From NCBI GenBank assembly GCA_016713875.1, contig JADJOI010000003.1, positions 744,001 through 808,000 of the forward strand: DNA of 64,000 nt. Direction: 5' to 3'. Under the pieces are notes generated by a model. It was not told the DNA's origin. It was given only the letters and a program-made list of their open reading frames with translations, and did not search any database. The translations under genes and the position numbers were made by a program. This document shows positions 33,799-42,688 of the stretch, piece after piece. The first letter of the stretch is position 1. Each line of letters opens with the position of its first letter. This stretch comes from Flavobacteriales bacterium. GTDB lineage: Bacteria > Bacteroidota > Bacteroidia > Flavobacteriales_F > PHOS-HE28.

Positions 33799-35535
33799 TC
33801 AGGGGCGTTCGAGGCGTTGCACCAGGGTGATGGCCTCCTCGTACAGGGCCTGCCGGGGCTTCACCTCCAGCGGGGCGTAGCGCGCCATGTCGCAGGTGGC
33901 GATGAGGTCCGTGGCTTGGCGGGCGAGCGCAGCGGCATCGGGCCGCTCGCCGAGGGCGCTTTCAAGGGCGGCCGCGTTCAGCTCGGCGGCACCCAGCCCG
34001 AAGCGGTCGGCGAGGTAGCCGTGCAGCGCTTTGTTCATCGCGGTGTAGAAGGGCTCTCGGGCATCGCGCTGCAAGGCGTCGTGCGCATCCTTGAAGCGAC
34101 GCCGCGCCACCTTGTCGGCCTCGCGGCGGCGGCGGCCCGCCGGGTCGGCCGCCAACCGGTCCTCGCGCCGGCGCCACACCGCGAACACCGCGAAGGCCAG
34201 CACCGGGGCCACCATGCCCGACCACCAGGCCCAGGAGCCGAGCAGGTGATGGCCCGCCGGGCGCAGGTCCAGGTCGCCGGTGCGCAGGAAGCGGATGTCG
34301 GTATCCAGCACCTCCACGTCGGCCTTGCTGGGGCGTAACAACTGGGCCTGCCCACCGCCGTTGCCCGGGGCCACGCGCACGGTGAACGGACCGGCCTGCA
34401 CGGTGCGGTACGCATCGGCCTCTGCGTCGAAGTAGGAAAGCTCGAAGGGGCCCAGCACCAGGTCACCGGCGTGTCGGGGGATCAGCAGGTAGGTGAAGCT
34501 GCGGGTGCCGCTCATCCCGCTTCCGCTGATGCCGATCCGGTCGTTGATCTTCGGGTCGTAGCGCTCCACGTCCGGCGGCAGGTCCAGCGCGGGCGCCTCG
34601 ATCAGCTTCAGGTTGCCGCTGCCGTTCACCGTGAGGGTGAGATCCAGCGCTTCATCGGCGCGCAACTGGTCGCGGTCCAGCGCGCCGGAGAAGGTGAAGG
34701 TGCCCACGGCGCCCTGCATGCCCGGTGGGGCGTTCGGCGGCAGGGGCAGCACCTGGAGCTCGGTGGCGTTGCTCATGGCCTCCACCTGACTGCCGCGGTT
34801 GAAGAAGGAGCGGTTGACGACGCAGGTGATGCGCAGCGGTTCGATCTTCAGGCTGCCGGCGCGCTGCGGGAAGAGGAGCTGCTTCTTCAGCACGGCCACA
34901 CGGTACTGCAGGCCGTTCACCGTGCGCAACTGGTCCTCCCAGGTGGTCTCGCCTTGGTCGATCTCCTCGGCCCAGAAGCCGTTCAACGCAGGCAGGTCGT
35001 ACTTGCTCAACTCCAGATTGGGGTAGCGCGAGAAGAGCGTGTAAGTCGCCACCACCTGTTCGCCCACATGCACCTTGGACTTGCTGAGGCTGATGGTGAC
35101 GAATAGGTCACGGTCGCGTTGCTGGCCATCGTTGAGCAGCCGGTCGCTGGTGGCGCCGGAGCCTTTCTCCACCTTCACGGTGATGGGCTGGGTCTGCAGG
35201 GTGCCACCGCCCACACGGGCGGATGCAGGACCGATGGTGTAGCTGCCCGGTCGTGTCGCGGTGATCACATAGGTGCGGCTCACTGTGCTGCTCATCCGTC
35301 CGTTCACGTAGTTGAAGCTGCTGCTCTCGAAGGGCCCCTGCACCACGGTGAGACCGCCCAGATCAGGGTTGGAGAAGCTGCCCTGTGCGTTGGCCAGCGT
35401 GATGGTGAGGCGGATCGACGCGCCCACCTCGAAGGTGCTGCGGTCCACACGGGCGTCGAAGGTGATCTCCTGGGCGGCCACGAGCAGCGGCCAGACCAGC
35501 ACGGACAGCAGGAGGGGAACGACGCGTCGCATCAT
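33799..35535 (-). CDS. batD: BatD-like oxygen-tolerance membrane protein
   Basis: A 578-residue protein. A signal peptide (about 1-22, ending VAAQ) precedes repeated beta-sandwich segments of the BatD family (VGASIRLTITLANAQGSF, VHVGEQVVATYTLF, LTLTVNGSGNLKLIEAP). A membrane helix lies near 425-445, followed by a cytoplasmic helical tail of about 120 residues. The start overlaps the batC stop by one base (TGATG). The Bat complex is tied to aerotolerance and envelope stress in Bacteroides; its biochemical role remains unclear. Confidence 0.92.
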   Translation of the reverse strand: MMRRVVPLLLSVLVWPLLVAAQEITFDARVDRSTFEVGASIRLTITLANAQGSFSNPDLGGLTVVQGPFESSSFNYVNGRMSSTVSRTYVITATRPGSYTIGPASARVGGGTLQTQPITVKVEKGSGATSDRLLNDGQQRDRDLFVTISLSKSKVHVGEQVVATYTLFSRYPNLELSKYDLPALNGFWAEEIDQGETTWEDQLRTVNGLQYRVAVLKKQLLFPQRAGSLKIEPLRITCVVNRSFFNRGSQVEAMSNATELQVLPLPPNAPPGMQGAVGTFTFSGALDRDQLRADEALDLTLTVNGSGNLKLIEAPALDLPPDVERYDPKINDRIGISGSGMSGTRSFTYLLIPRHAGDLVLGPFELSYFDAEADAYRTVQAGPFTVRVAPGNGGGQAQLLRPSKADVEVLDTDIRFLRTGDLDLRPAGHHLLGSWAWWSGMVAPVLAFAVFAVWRRREDRLAADPAGRRRREADKVARRRFKDAHDALQRDAREPFYTAMNKALHGYLADRFGLGAAELNAAALESALGERPDAAALARQATDLIATCDMARYAPLEVKPRQALYEEAITLVQRLERP

Positions 35536-36284
35536 CACCAGTCCTTTTCGATGGGTACGCGCACGGGTACACGGAGCTTCTGACGCACCTTGTCCTGCAC
35601 GTCGCGTTCCTGCCGGTCCAGAGCGTCCAGCAGTCGTTCCGCCTCCTCGCGGCTCATGCGCTGCGGTTGTTGGGACTGCTGCTGCGGTTCCTGCCGGCCC
35701 TGCTCGCCGGGCTTCTGCTGTTGTTGCTCCTTCTCCTGCTGATCCTGCTCCTGCTCCTTCTTCTCCTGGCCCTGCTGCTGTTCGTCCTGCTCCTTCTTCT
35801 CTTGATCCTCCTGTTTCTGCTGATCCTTGTTCTGTTGCTGCTGCTGCTGTTGCTGCTTCAGCATGCGTTGAGCGTAGGCGAGGTTGTAGCGGGTGTCCTC
35901 ATCGCTGGGATCGCGGCGCAGCGCTTCCCGGTAGGCGGCGATGGCCTCCTTGGGCCGCTGTTGGGCCAAGTGGCTGTTGCCCAGGTTGTGGAAGGCGCGG
36001 GCCTGATCGGCCGGGTCGCTCGATCCCTGCGCACTGCGCTCGAACTGCTGTTGTGCAGCGGCCGGGTCGCCCTGGCGGTAGAGCGCATCGCCCAGGTTGA
36101 AGGTGGGTCTCAGATCGGCGGGGGCCAGGGTGCCGGCGCGCTGATAGGCGGCGGCCGCACCGGCATGGTCGCCTTGTCGGTAGCGCGCGTTGCCTTCGCT
36201 CAGGGCGGCATCGGCCTTGCGCTCCTGGGCGCAAGCCCCGGTCGCCGCGACGGTCAGCAGGAGGACGAGGATGCGCGGGTTCAT
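35535..36284 (-). CDS. batC: BatC-like TPR protein with Gln/Glu/Lys-rich tail
   Basis: A 249-residue protein. A signal peptide with a possible lipobox (VAATGAC, residues 13-19) precedes three or four TPR units (ADAALSEGNARYRQGD, RPTFNLGDALYRQGD, ARAFHNLGNSHLAQQ, about 25-140). A long low-complexity stretch of Gln, Lys and Glu follows (about 143-215), then a short charged C-terminus. ATG 36284 overlaps the batB stop (ATGA). The TPR part likely docks partners of the BatA/BatB vWA proteins. Confidence 0.9.
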   Translation of the reverse strand: MNPRILVLLLTVAATGACAQERKADAALSEGNARYRQGDHAGAAAAYQRAGTLAPADLRPTFNLGDALYRQGDPAAAQQQFERSAQGSSDPADQARAFHNLGNSHLAQQRPKEAIAAYREALRRDPSDEDTRYNLAYAQRMLKQQQQQQQQNKDQQKQEDQEKKEQDEQQQGQEKKEQEQDQQEKEQQQQKPGEQGRQEPQQQSQQPQRMSREEAERLLDALDRQERDVQDKVRQKLRVPVRVPIEKDW

Positions 36285-37418
36285 GGGCGGAGTTCGATGA
36301 GGCTGTTCCGGACACGACGCCGTTCGGGCCACAGCATGCCGATCACCAGCAGCAGGCAACCGGCCGCCAGCGGGATCTGGAAGCGGTCCTCATGGCCGGC
36401 GAAGCGGTAGGTGCCGATGTCGCGCTGGTCCATGGTGCGAAGTTCGTCCACCAGCTCGGTGATGCCGGCCGATGCGCTCGTGGCGCGCACATAGGCGCCC
36501 TTTCCTTCCGCCGCGATGGCCTTCAGCATGGGCTCGTTCAGCCGGCTCACCACGGTGGACCCGTCCTTGTCCTTGCGGAAGCCCATCAGCTGACCGCGCC
36601 GCTTGATGGGCAGCGGACCGCCCTGCGGGGTGCCCATGCCGATGGCGTGCACGGTGATGCCGGCCTCGGCGGCCGCACGGGCGGCCCCTTCGGCGTCGTC
36701 CTCGTGGTTCTCGCCGTCGGTGATGACGATGATGGTGCGGCTGCCGGCCGCTTCTTCCCCAAAGCCTTTGCGGGCGAGCTCGATCGCAGCGCCGATGGCG
36801 GTGCCCTGCGTGGGCACCAGGTCGGGGCCGAGGCTGGCCAGGAAGAGCTTGGCGGCGCTCCTGTCCGAGGTGAGGGGCAGCTGCACGAAGGCCTCCCCGG
36901 CGAAGACCACGATGCCCAGGCGGTCGCCGCGCAGGCGGTCCACCAGCTGGCTCAGCGCGCGCCGCGCGGCTTCCATGCGGTCCGGGCGCAGGTCCTCGCA
37001 CAGCATGCTGTTGCTCACGTCGAGGGCCACCATCACGTCCACGCCCTTGGCGCGCACTTCCTCCAGGCGGGTGCCGAACTGGGGGGCGGTGAGGGCCAGG
37101 GCCACCAGGCCAAGGCCGTGGCGGAAGGCCAGGAAGCGCACCGTGGCGTGGCCGAAGCTGACGGCGGGCGCCATGCGGTGCAGCGTGGGCGCCTGAGCGA
37201 AGCGCCGCAGGGCCGCGCCGGCGCCGCCACAGGTCGATGGCGAAGAGCAGCACGAGCACGGGCCCCACCGCCAGCCCCCACAGCATCTGCGGACGTCCGA
37301 GGCGGAAGGCGGGCTCGCCCTGCAGCACGGTGAACCAGAGCGCGGCCAGCACACCACCGACCAGCAGCTCCAGCAGGAGCACCGTCAGCAGGGCGGGCCA
37401 GAGGCGAAGGCGGTTCAT
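36281..37418 (-). CDS. batB: BatB-like vWA protein, with apparent frameshift
   Basis: A membrane-anchored von Willebrand factor A protein. The N-terminal membrane helices (MNRLRLWPALLTVLLLELL, then LWGLAVGPVLVLLFAIDLWR) are in one frame. After WRRRR the frame breaks near 37210-37222 and resumes as ALRRFAQAPTLHRM. The vWA domain has the MIDAS motif DVSNS, and a C-terminal helix lies near the end. Removing one base from a CGGCGC-rich run gives about 378 residues. Overlaps of 4 nt with both batA and batC argue for an operon under coupled translation. The frameshift may be a sequencing error. Confidence 0.88.
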
Positions 37419-38497
37419 GGCGTGGTGCGCAGCAGGTGGCGGTCGGTGACGAAGGCGAAGAGCAGCAGGCAGGCGCCGGCCAGCGCGTACGGGAAGTACT
37501 CCTCGTTGCGGCGGTTGTGCTCGGTCACCTTGATGCGGGTCTTCTCCAGCGTGTCGATCTCGGCATAGATGCGGGCGAGCGACTTCTCGTCAGTGGCTCT
37601 GAAGTAGCGGCCTCCGGTGAGGGTGGCGACGCGCTCCAGCATGGTCTCATCGATCTCCACGTCCACCAGGTCGTACTTGTACTGGCCGTTGGGGTAGATG
37701 GCCACCGGGCTGAGCGCCTTGCCGCGCGTGCCCACGCCGATGGTGTAGATCCGCACCCCCAGCTCGGCGGCGATCTGCGCGGCGTCCTCGGGCTGCACGG
37801 TGCCGGCGTTGTTCACCCCGTCGGTGAGCAGGATCACCACGCGGCTGCGGGCGTCGCTCTCGCGGAGGCGGTTCACCGCGGTGGCCAGGCCCATGCCCAC
37901 GGCGGTGCCGCCATCGATCAGGCCGGAGCGCGCCTGCTTGAAGAGGTCCTTCAGCACGTCATGGTCGCTGGTGAGCGGGCACTGGGTGAAGGCCTCGCCC
38001 TCGTACACCACGAGCCCGATGCGGTCGTTGGGCCGCGCGTCGATGAAGTCGGCGGCCACGCGCTTGGCGGCCTCCAGGCGATCGGGCTTCAGGTCCCGCG
38101 CCAGCATGCTCGCCGAGATGTCCACCGCCATCACGATGTCGATGCCCTCGGTCTCCACGTCCTGCCATGCGTCGCTGCTCTGCGGGCGGGTGAGGGCGGT
38201 GAGCAGCAGGCCCAGGCCGAGCAGCGAGGCGGCGAAGGGGAGGTGCCGCAGCGGGACGGTCCATCCGGTGGGCAGCCGGCGAAAGGCGTGCGCGGTGCTG
38301 AGGGTGAGGCTGGCGCGCTGGGCGTTGCGCCGCCACAGGTGCACCGCGGCGATCACCGGCAGCAGCAGCAACAGCCAGCGGAGACCGGGCTTCGCCGGCT
38401 CGAAGCGTTGCAGCATGGTGTACACCACCGCCGCCGTGCCGGCCATCGCCAGCAGGCTCCACGCCAGGCCGCTGTTCAGGTCACCGGGTCTGCGCAT
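37415..38497 (-). CDS. batA: BatA-like vWA protein
   Basis: A 360-residue protein with N-terminal membrane helices (about 11-30, 41-55, 87-103), a vWA domain with MIDAS DISAS (126-130) and a downstream TDGVNN loop, and a C-terminal helix (YALAGACLLLFAFV). The intact metal site suggests Mg-dependent protein binding. It starts inside the end of the upstream gene (17-nt overlap) and overlaps batB by 4 nt. Confidence 0.92.
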   Translation of the reverse strand: MRRPGDLNSGLAWSLLAMAGTAAVVYTMLQRFEPAKPGLRWLLLLLPVIAAVHLWRRNAQRASLTLSTAHAFRRLPTGWTVPLRHLPFAASLLGLGLLLTALTRPQSSDAWQDVETEGIDIVMAVDISASMLARDLKPDRLEAAKRVAADFIDARPNDRIGLVVYEGEAFTQCPLTSDHDVLKDLFKQARSGLIDGGTAVGMGLATAVNRLRESDARSRVVILLTDGVNNAGTVQPEDAAQIAAELGVRIYTIGVGTRGKALSPVAIYPNGQYKYDLVDVEIDETMLERVATLTGGRYFRATDEKSLARIYAEIDTLEKTRIKVTEHNRRNEEYFPYALAGACLLLFAFVTDRHLLRTTP

Positions 38498-39452
38498 GGG
38501 CGGGTTCGGGGGTGGGGGACAGGGATGCGGTGCTGTCCAGGATGAAGCGTCGGGCGGCAGGTACCGATGCTTCGTTCTCGGTAGGTGACGGGGTCAGCTT
38601 GGCGAACTTCACCAGGTCGGCGAGCCGCAGGATGTTCGCCAGTTGTTCGCGTTGGGCCGGGAGTAGCGCCGTCACGCGAAGGGCCTGCGCCAGTTCGTCG
38701 GTGGTGCGCTCCATCGCGGGCACGTTCAGGCGGGCCTCCACATAACTGCGCAGGATGTCGGTGAGGGCGATGTAGTGGGCCTTCACCTGGCCCTGCTGCC
38801 AGAGCCGTTGCTGTTCAAGCGCGTCGAGCCTGGCCAGCATGGCCTCGTGGAGCGGCAGGGGCGGCGGCGGGAGGTCATCCTTCGTGCGCTTGCGGCGCAG
38901 ACGTTGCACCAGGGCGGCGCCACCGCCGATGAGGCCGAAGGCGGCCCACAGGCCCACCAGCCACGGCCAGTGCTCCTCCAGCCAGGCCAGCAGGCTGGGC
39001 TGTGCCTCGTAGATGTCCTTGATGTCGCGGAAGGCCTGTGTGGTGTCCACGGCCACGGTGCGTACCTCCAGCAGCAGCGGCGCGGTCTCCATCGTGTCCC
39101 CGTCGATGCGCAGCCGGAAGGGGGGGATGGCCCAGAAGCCGCTGTCCCAAGCGGTGATGGTGATGTGCCGGCGCTGCACCAGCAGCGTGGGGTCGGCCTC
39201 GTCGGCGCGGGCGGTGTCCACGCCGCTGTCCCACACCACCTCCACCTGGCGGGTGAGCGTGTCGCCGATCGCGGGCCACTGCACCTCCGGGGCGCCGTCG
39301 CGCTGGGTGCGGTAGAAGGCCTCGATGTCGATGACCACCTGCTCGCCGATGCGGACCACCGCGCTGTCCAGCGTGGCCCGCACGGCGGGGGCCTGGGCGG
39401 TGGCGCCGTGGAGCGCCGCCAGCAGCAGGGTGGTGGTCGCCAGGGCCCTCAT
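38481..39452 (-). CDS. Bat-operon membrane protein between DUF58 and batA
   Basis: A 323-residue protein. A signal peptide (to ATAQ, about 20), a periplasmic beta-rich domain (about 22-135; VRIGEQVVIDIEAFY resembles BatD repeats), a membrane helix (WPWLVGLWAAFGLIGGGAAL, about 163-182) and a cytoplasmic helical domain with RSYVEARLNVPAMERTTDEL are seen. It occupies the position of the unnamed BatD-like protein found in Bacteroidota bat operons. It overlaps its neighbours on both sides. Confidence 0.78.
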   Translation of the reverse strand: MRALATTTLLLAALHGATAQAPAVRATLDSAVVRIGEQVVIDIEAFYRTQRDGAPEVQWPAIGDTLTRQVEVVWDSGVDTARADEADPTLLVQRRHITITAWDSGFWAIPPFRLRIDGDTMETAPLLLEVRTVAVDTTQAFRDIKDIYEAQPSLLAWLEEHWPWLVGLWAAFGLIGGGAALVQRLRRKRTKDDLPPPPLPLHEAMLARLDALEQQRLWQQGQVKAHYIALTDILRSYVEARLNVPAMERTTDELAQALRVTALLPAQREQLANILRLADLVKFAKLTPSPTENEASVPAARRFILDSTASLSPTPEPAHAQTR

Positions 39453-40333
39453 GCACGTTCGCGTTGGCGGAAGAGGTCCATCAAGGGCCGCACATAACCC
39501 TCGCGGGTGCCGATCACGGCGTGGTCGATGCCCGAACGGCGCAGCAGGTCGCGCGTGCGGGCGGCATGCTTGAGGGCCTCGGTGCGGTAGGCCTTGCGTA
39601 CGCGGGCGCTGCCGGTGTCCACCCAGTGGCGTTCGCCGGTCTCGGGGTCCTGCACCAGCACCAGGCCCAGGTCGGGCAGCTCGCCTTCGCGGGGGTCGGC
39701 CGTGCGCAGCACCACCAGGTCGTGGCGCCGGTCGGCGATCTTCAGCGCATCCTCATATCCGGTGCCCATCAAGTCGCTGATCAGGAAGGCGATGCTGCGC
39801 TTCTTGATCACGCTGTTGAGGAAGCGCAGGGCCCCGGCGATGTCGGTGCCGCGCTGCTGTGGGGTGAACTCGATCAGCTCGCGCACCAGGCGCAGGATGT
39901 GGCTGCGGCCCTTCTTGGGCGGGATGTAGCGCTCCACCGTGCCGCTGAAGAGGATGAGCCCCACCTTGTCGTTGTTCTTGATGGCGCTGAAGGCCAGCGT
40001 GGCGCACACCTCGGTGATCAGCTCGCGCTTGGTGCGCTCGGTGCTGCCGAAGTCGGCCGATCCGCTCACGTCCGCCACCAGCATCACGGTCAGCTCGCGC
40101 TCCTCCTCGAACACCTTCACGAAAGGGTGGTCCAGCCGCGCCGTCACGTTCCAGTCGATGGTGCGTACCTCGTCGCCCGGCATGTACTCGCGCACCTCGC
40201 TGAACGCCATGCCCCGGCCCTTGAAGGCGCTGTGGTACTCGCCGCTGAAGATGTGATCGGTGAGACCGCGCGTCTTCAGCTCGATCAGCCGCACCTTCTT
40301 GAGGAGCTCCTTGGTGTGTTGGGCGGTGCTCAT
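39449..40333 (-). CDS. DUF58 domain protein of the Bat operon
   Basis: A 294-residue DUF58 protein without membrane helices. The family hallmark YMPGDEVRTIDWNVTAR is at about 50-66, and a vWA-like fold with DVSGSADFGS follows. DUF58 proteins are regularly paired with MoxR ATPases, which are thought to remodel or load vWA partners. The stop overlaps the next gene by 4 nt; the gap to moxR holds a G-rich hairpin. Confidence 0.92.
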   Translation of the reverse strand: MSTAQHTKELLKKVRLIELKTRGLTDHIFSGEYHSAFKGRGMAFSEVREYMPGDEVRTIDWNVTARLDHPFVKVFEEERELTVMLVADVSGSADFGSTERTKRELITEVCATLAFSAIKNNDKVGLILFSGTVERYIPPKKGRSHILRLVRELIEFTPQQRGTDIAGALRFLNSVIKKRSIAFLISDLMGTGYEDALKIADRRHDLVVLRTADPREGELPDLGLVLVQDPETGERHWVDTGSARVRKAYRTEALKHAARTRDLLRRSGIDHAVIGTREGYVRPLMDLFRQRERA

Positions 40334-40339
40334 GGTTCA

Positions 40340-40401
40340 GGGGCAGGGGCAGGGGCAGGGGAAGGGGCAGGAGTATTGCGGCCTGCTCCTGCCCCTGCCC
40401 C
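40340..40401. repeat. G-rich tandem/inverted repeat between moxR and the DUF58 gene
   Basis: Five runs of four G lie within 28 bases (40340-40367, units of GGGGCA), followed by AGGAG, a 12-nt loop and the complementary CTCCTGCCCCTGCCCCTG. It can form a G-quadruplex on the plus strand or a strong hairpin in the mRNA, and may tune expression between the two genes. Confidence 0.75.
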
Positions 40402-40408
40402 TGATCGC

Positions 40409-41434
40409 TCAGGGTACCTCCACCGTGTTCAGCACGCGGTCGATGAGCTCGCCGACGGTGATGTTCTCGGCTTCGGCCTCGTAAGTGAGGCCCACGCGGT
40501 GGCGCAGCACGTCGGGGCACACGGCGCGCACGTCCTCGGGGATCACGTAACCGCGGCGCTTGGTGAAGGCCAGGGCCTTGGCGGCGAGGGCCATGTAGAT
40601 GCTGGCGCGCGGGCTGGCGCCGAAGCCGATCAGGCTCACCAGGTCGCTCAGCTTGTGCTGGTCGGGCTTGCGCGTGGCGTGCACGATGTCCACGATGTAG
40701 TGCTCGATCTTCTCATCCATGTACACCTCGCGCACCAGCTGCCGTGCCGCGAGGATCTCCTCGGACCGGACCACCTTGTGCAGTTCGGGCTGCGCGCCGG
40801 GCCGCACGTTCTGGCGGATGATCAGCTTCTCCTCCTCCTTGTGCGGGTAGTCCAGCACCACCTTCAGCATGAAGCGGTCGGTCTGCGCCTCGGGCAGCGG
40901 GTAGGTGCCTTCCTGCTCGATGGGGTTCATGGTGGCCAGCACCAGGAAGGGCTCGGGCAGGGTGTAGGTCTGCTGGCCGATGGTGACCTGGCGTTCCTGC
41001 ATGGCCTCCAGCAGGGCGCTCTGCACCTTGGCCGGCGCGCGGTTGATCTCGTCGGCCAGGATGAAGTTGCTGAAGATGGGCCCCTTCTTCACGCTGAACT
41101 CCTCGTTCTTCTGGCTGTAGATCAGCGTGCCGATGAGGTCGGCCGGCAGCAGGTCGGGCGTGAACTGGATGCGGCTGAAGCCCACGTCGATGGTGCGCGC
41201 GAGGGATTTGATCGCCAGCGTCTTCGCCAGGCCGGGCACGCCTTCCAGCAGGATGTGGCCATCGGCCAGCAGCGCCACCAGCAGCTTCTGCACCATGTCC
41301 TTCTGGCCCACGATCACCTTCTCCATCTCGCGCTCCACCAGGTCCACGAAGGCACTGGCGTGCTGGATGCGGTCGTTCAGCTGGCGGATGCTCTCGGCCG
41401 TCACCGGCGCGGGGGAAGTGCTCAGGGGTTCCAT
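40409..41434 (-). CDS. moxR: MoxR-family AAA+ ATPase
   Basis: A 341-residue AAA+ ATPase. Walker A is GVPGLAKT (65-72), Walker B ILADEINR (125-132), followed by the MoxR-typical sensor region LATMNPIEQEGTYPLPEAQ. It leads the Bat operon, with a promoter box 17 nt upstream. MoxR ATPases act as chaperones for vWA-domain proteins, here BatA, BatB and DUF58 (inference from context). ATG 41434 was chosen over an upstream ATG because it follows the promoter. Confidence 0.93.
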   Translation of the reverse strand: MEPLSTSPAPVTAESIRQLNDRIQHASAFVDLVEREMEKVIVGQKDMVQKLLVALLADGHILLEGVPGLAKTLAIKSLARTIDVGFSRIQFTPDLLPADLIGTLIYSQKNEEFSVKKGPIFSNFILADEINRAPAKVQSALLEAMQERQVTIGQQTYTLPEPFLVLATMNPIEQEGTYPLPEAQTDRFMLKVVLDYPHKEEEKLIIRQNVRPGAQPELHKVVRSEEILAARQLVREVYMDEKIEHYIVDIVHATRKPDQHKLSDLVSLIGFGASPRASIYMALAAKALAFTKRRGYVIPEDVRAVCPDVLRHRVGLTYEAEAENITVGELIDRVLNTVEVP

Positions 41435-41451
41435 GGCAGGGGAGTGGGCCG

Positions 41452-41459
41452 CAAAGGTG
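41452..41459 (-). promoter_or_regulatory. Candidate -7 box CACCTTTG for the Bat operon
   Basis: One mismatch from TAnnTTTG, 17 nt before the moxR ATG. Confidence 0.55.
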
Positions 41460-41665
41460 TGCCGCAAAATTGACCGGAGCCCTTGGCCGTCAGGGACGAC
41501 CCGCAGTTAAAGAGTGTTAACCGTTGGGCCCTGGATCGGTGCAGGCAGCCCATGCTTCCGGAGCGTCCCATCGGTGCGCGCGAGGTCATGTTCGCGCAAG
41601 CTGACCCCTGGCGGTGTGACCAAAAGGGTTCCAACGGTCCACCGCACCCCGCCACTAGCCTCTTC

Positions 41666-41673
41666 TACCTTCG
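41666..41673 (+). promoter_or_regulatory. Candidate -7 box TACCTTCG, 5 nt before the ATG
   Basis: A TAnnTTCG-type box directly before the MazG-like gene at 41679. Confidence 0.5.
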
Positions 41674-41678
41674 GCCAC

Positions 41679-42113
41679 ATGAGCGACCGTTCCGGACCCC
41701 TGACCCTGGCCGAAGCCATCGGCCATGTGCGCACCTTCCACGACGCCTTCGGCATCCCGAACGCGCAAGCACCGGCCGGCTCGATCGGCGACCGCGATGC
41801 GCTGCTGCGCTACAAGCTGATCCGCGAGGAGAACGAGGAATACCTGGAGGCGGCCCTGCGCGGAGATCTTGTGGAGGTGGCCGATGCGCTGGGCGACATC
41901 CTCTACATCCTGTGCGGCACCTTGCTCAAGCACGGGCTGGAGCACAAGATCGACGAGGTGTTCCGCGAGATCCAGCGGAGCAACATGAGCAAGCTCGGCG
42001 CCGACGGCCGGCCCATCCGCCGCGACGATGGCAAGGTGATGAAGGGACCGGCCTATTTCCCTCCGGATATCGCGGGGATCCTTGGACCACAGGAGGGAGA
42101 AAGGAGCAAGTAG
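41679..42113 (+). CDS. MazG-like / PRA-PH family nucleotide pyrophosphohydrolase
   Basis: A 144-residue all-alpha NTP pyrophosphohydrolase. The metal-binding pattern is seen in REENEEYLEAAL and DLVEVADALGDILYILCG, the ExxE...ExxD arrangement of the MazG/PRA-PH superfamily. Members hydrolyse NTPs to NMP and pyrophosphate, often as house-cleaning enzymes; the exact substrate cannot be inferred. ATG 41679 was chosen over an open upstream extension because the promoter box lies 5 nt before it. Confidence 0.85.
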   Translation: MSDRSGPLTLAEAIGHVRTFHDAFGIPNAQAPAGSIGDRDALLRYKLIREENEEYLEAALRGDLVEVADALGDILYILCGTLLKHGLEHKIDEVFREIQRSNMSKLGADGRPIRRDDGKVMKGPAYFPPDIAGILGPQEGERSK

Positions 42114-42145
42114 GAAGAAGAAAGAAGAAAGGAAGGAAGAAAGGA
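42091..42145 (+). repeat. Purine-only tract across a gene boundary
   Basis: Fifty-five bases are all A or G except two, with 34 uninterrupted purines from 42112. It spans the stop of the pyrophosphohydrolase gene and ends 29 nt before the next start. It may mark a triplex-prone stretch or a series of AGGA-type ribosome-entry sequences. Confidence 0.7.
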
Positions 42146-42174
42146 CGACCTGGATCAACGAACCCCTGCGCACC

Positions 42175-42681
42175 ATGCATCTGCCCACCTTGCTCCAGAA
42201 GGCCCGCACCTCCTCCTTCACGCGCTGGCAGCTGAACGCCCTGCTGCCGTGGATGATCCCCTTCAACCGGCCGCACGGCTTCAAGGTGGTGCCGTTGAAG
42301 GAGGGCGGCATCAGTGTGCGCATCCCGTACTGGCGCATCAACCGCAACCACATCAAGGGCATCCACGCGTGCTGCCTGGCCACTGCGGCCGAGATGTGCA
42401 GCGGCCTGTCGGTGCTGGAGCAGCTCGATCCGCGGCAGTACCGCCTGATCATGCGCAGCCTGCACATGGAGTACCGCTACCAGGCCCGGCAGGCCGCCGT
42501 GGCCACCTGCGCACCGGCCGCCGAGCACCTCGCCGACACCGTGGTGCGGCCCCTGGCCACGCAGGAAGCGGTGGACCACACCAGCACCGTGGAACTGCAC
42601 GACCGCAGTGGCAACCACCTGGCCACCGGCACCATCACCTGGCAGGTGAAGAAGTGGGACAAGGTGCGGACGAAGGTGTGA
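42175..42681 (+). CDS. DUF4442-type hotdog-fold protein
   Basis: A 168-residue protein resembling DUF4442 (thioesterase-like hotdog fold): the motif RINRNHIKGIHACCLATAAE places the conserved His/Ala-rich helix, and the strands HLATGTITWQVKKW lie near the end. Such proteins may bind or hydrolyse acyl-CoA thioesters, but activity is unproven. The start MHLPTLL follows the purine tract. It is probably co-transcribed with the upstream pyrophosphohydrolase. Confidence 0.75.
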   Translation: MHLPTLLQKARTSSFTRWQLNALLPWMIPFNRPHGFKVVPLKEGGISVRIPYWRINRNHIKGIHACCLATAAEMCSGLSVLEQLDPRQYRLIMRSLHMEYRYQARQAAVATCAPAAEHLADTVVRPLATQEAVDHTSTVELHDRSGNHLATGTITWQVKKWDKVRTKV

Positions 42682-42688
42682 GCGCCGG

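Noticed and set aside
35667..36410. Leucine-rich plus-strand frame that looks like a multi-pass membrane protein
   Set aside because: It is the antisense of the Gln/Lys/Glu-rich repeat of batC, where CAG/GAG codons read as CTG/CTC.
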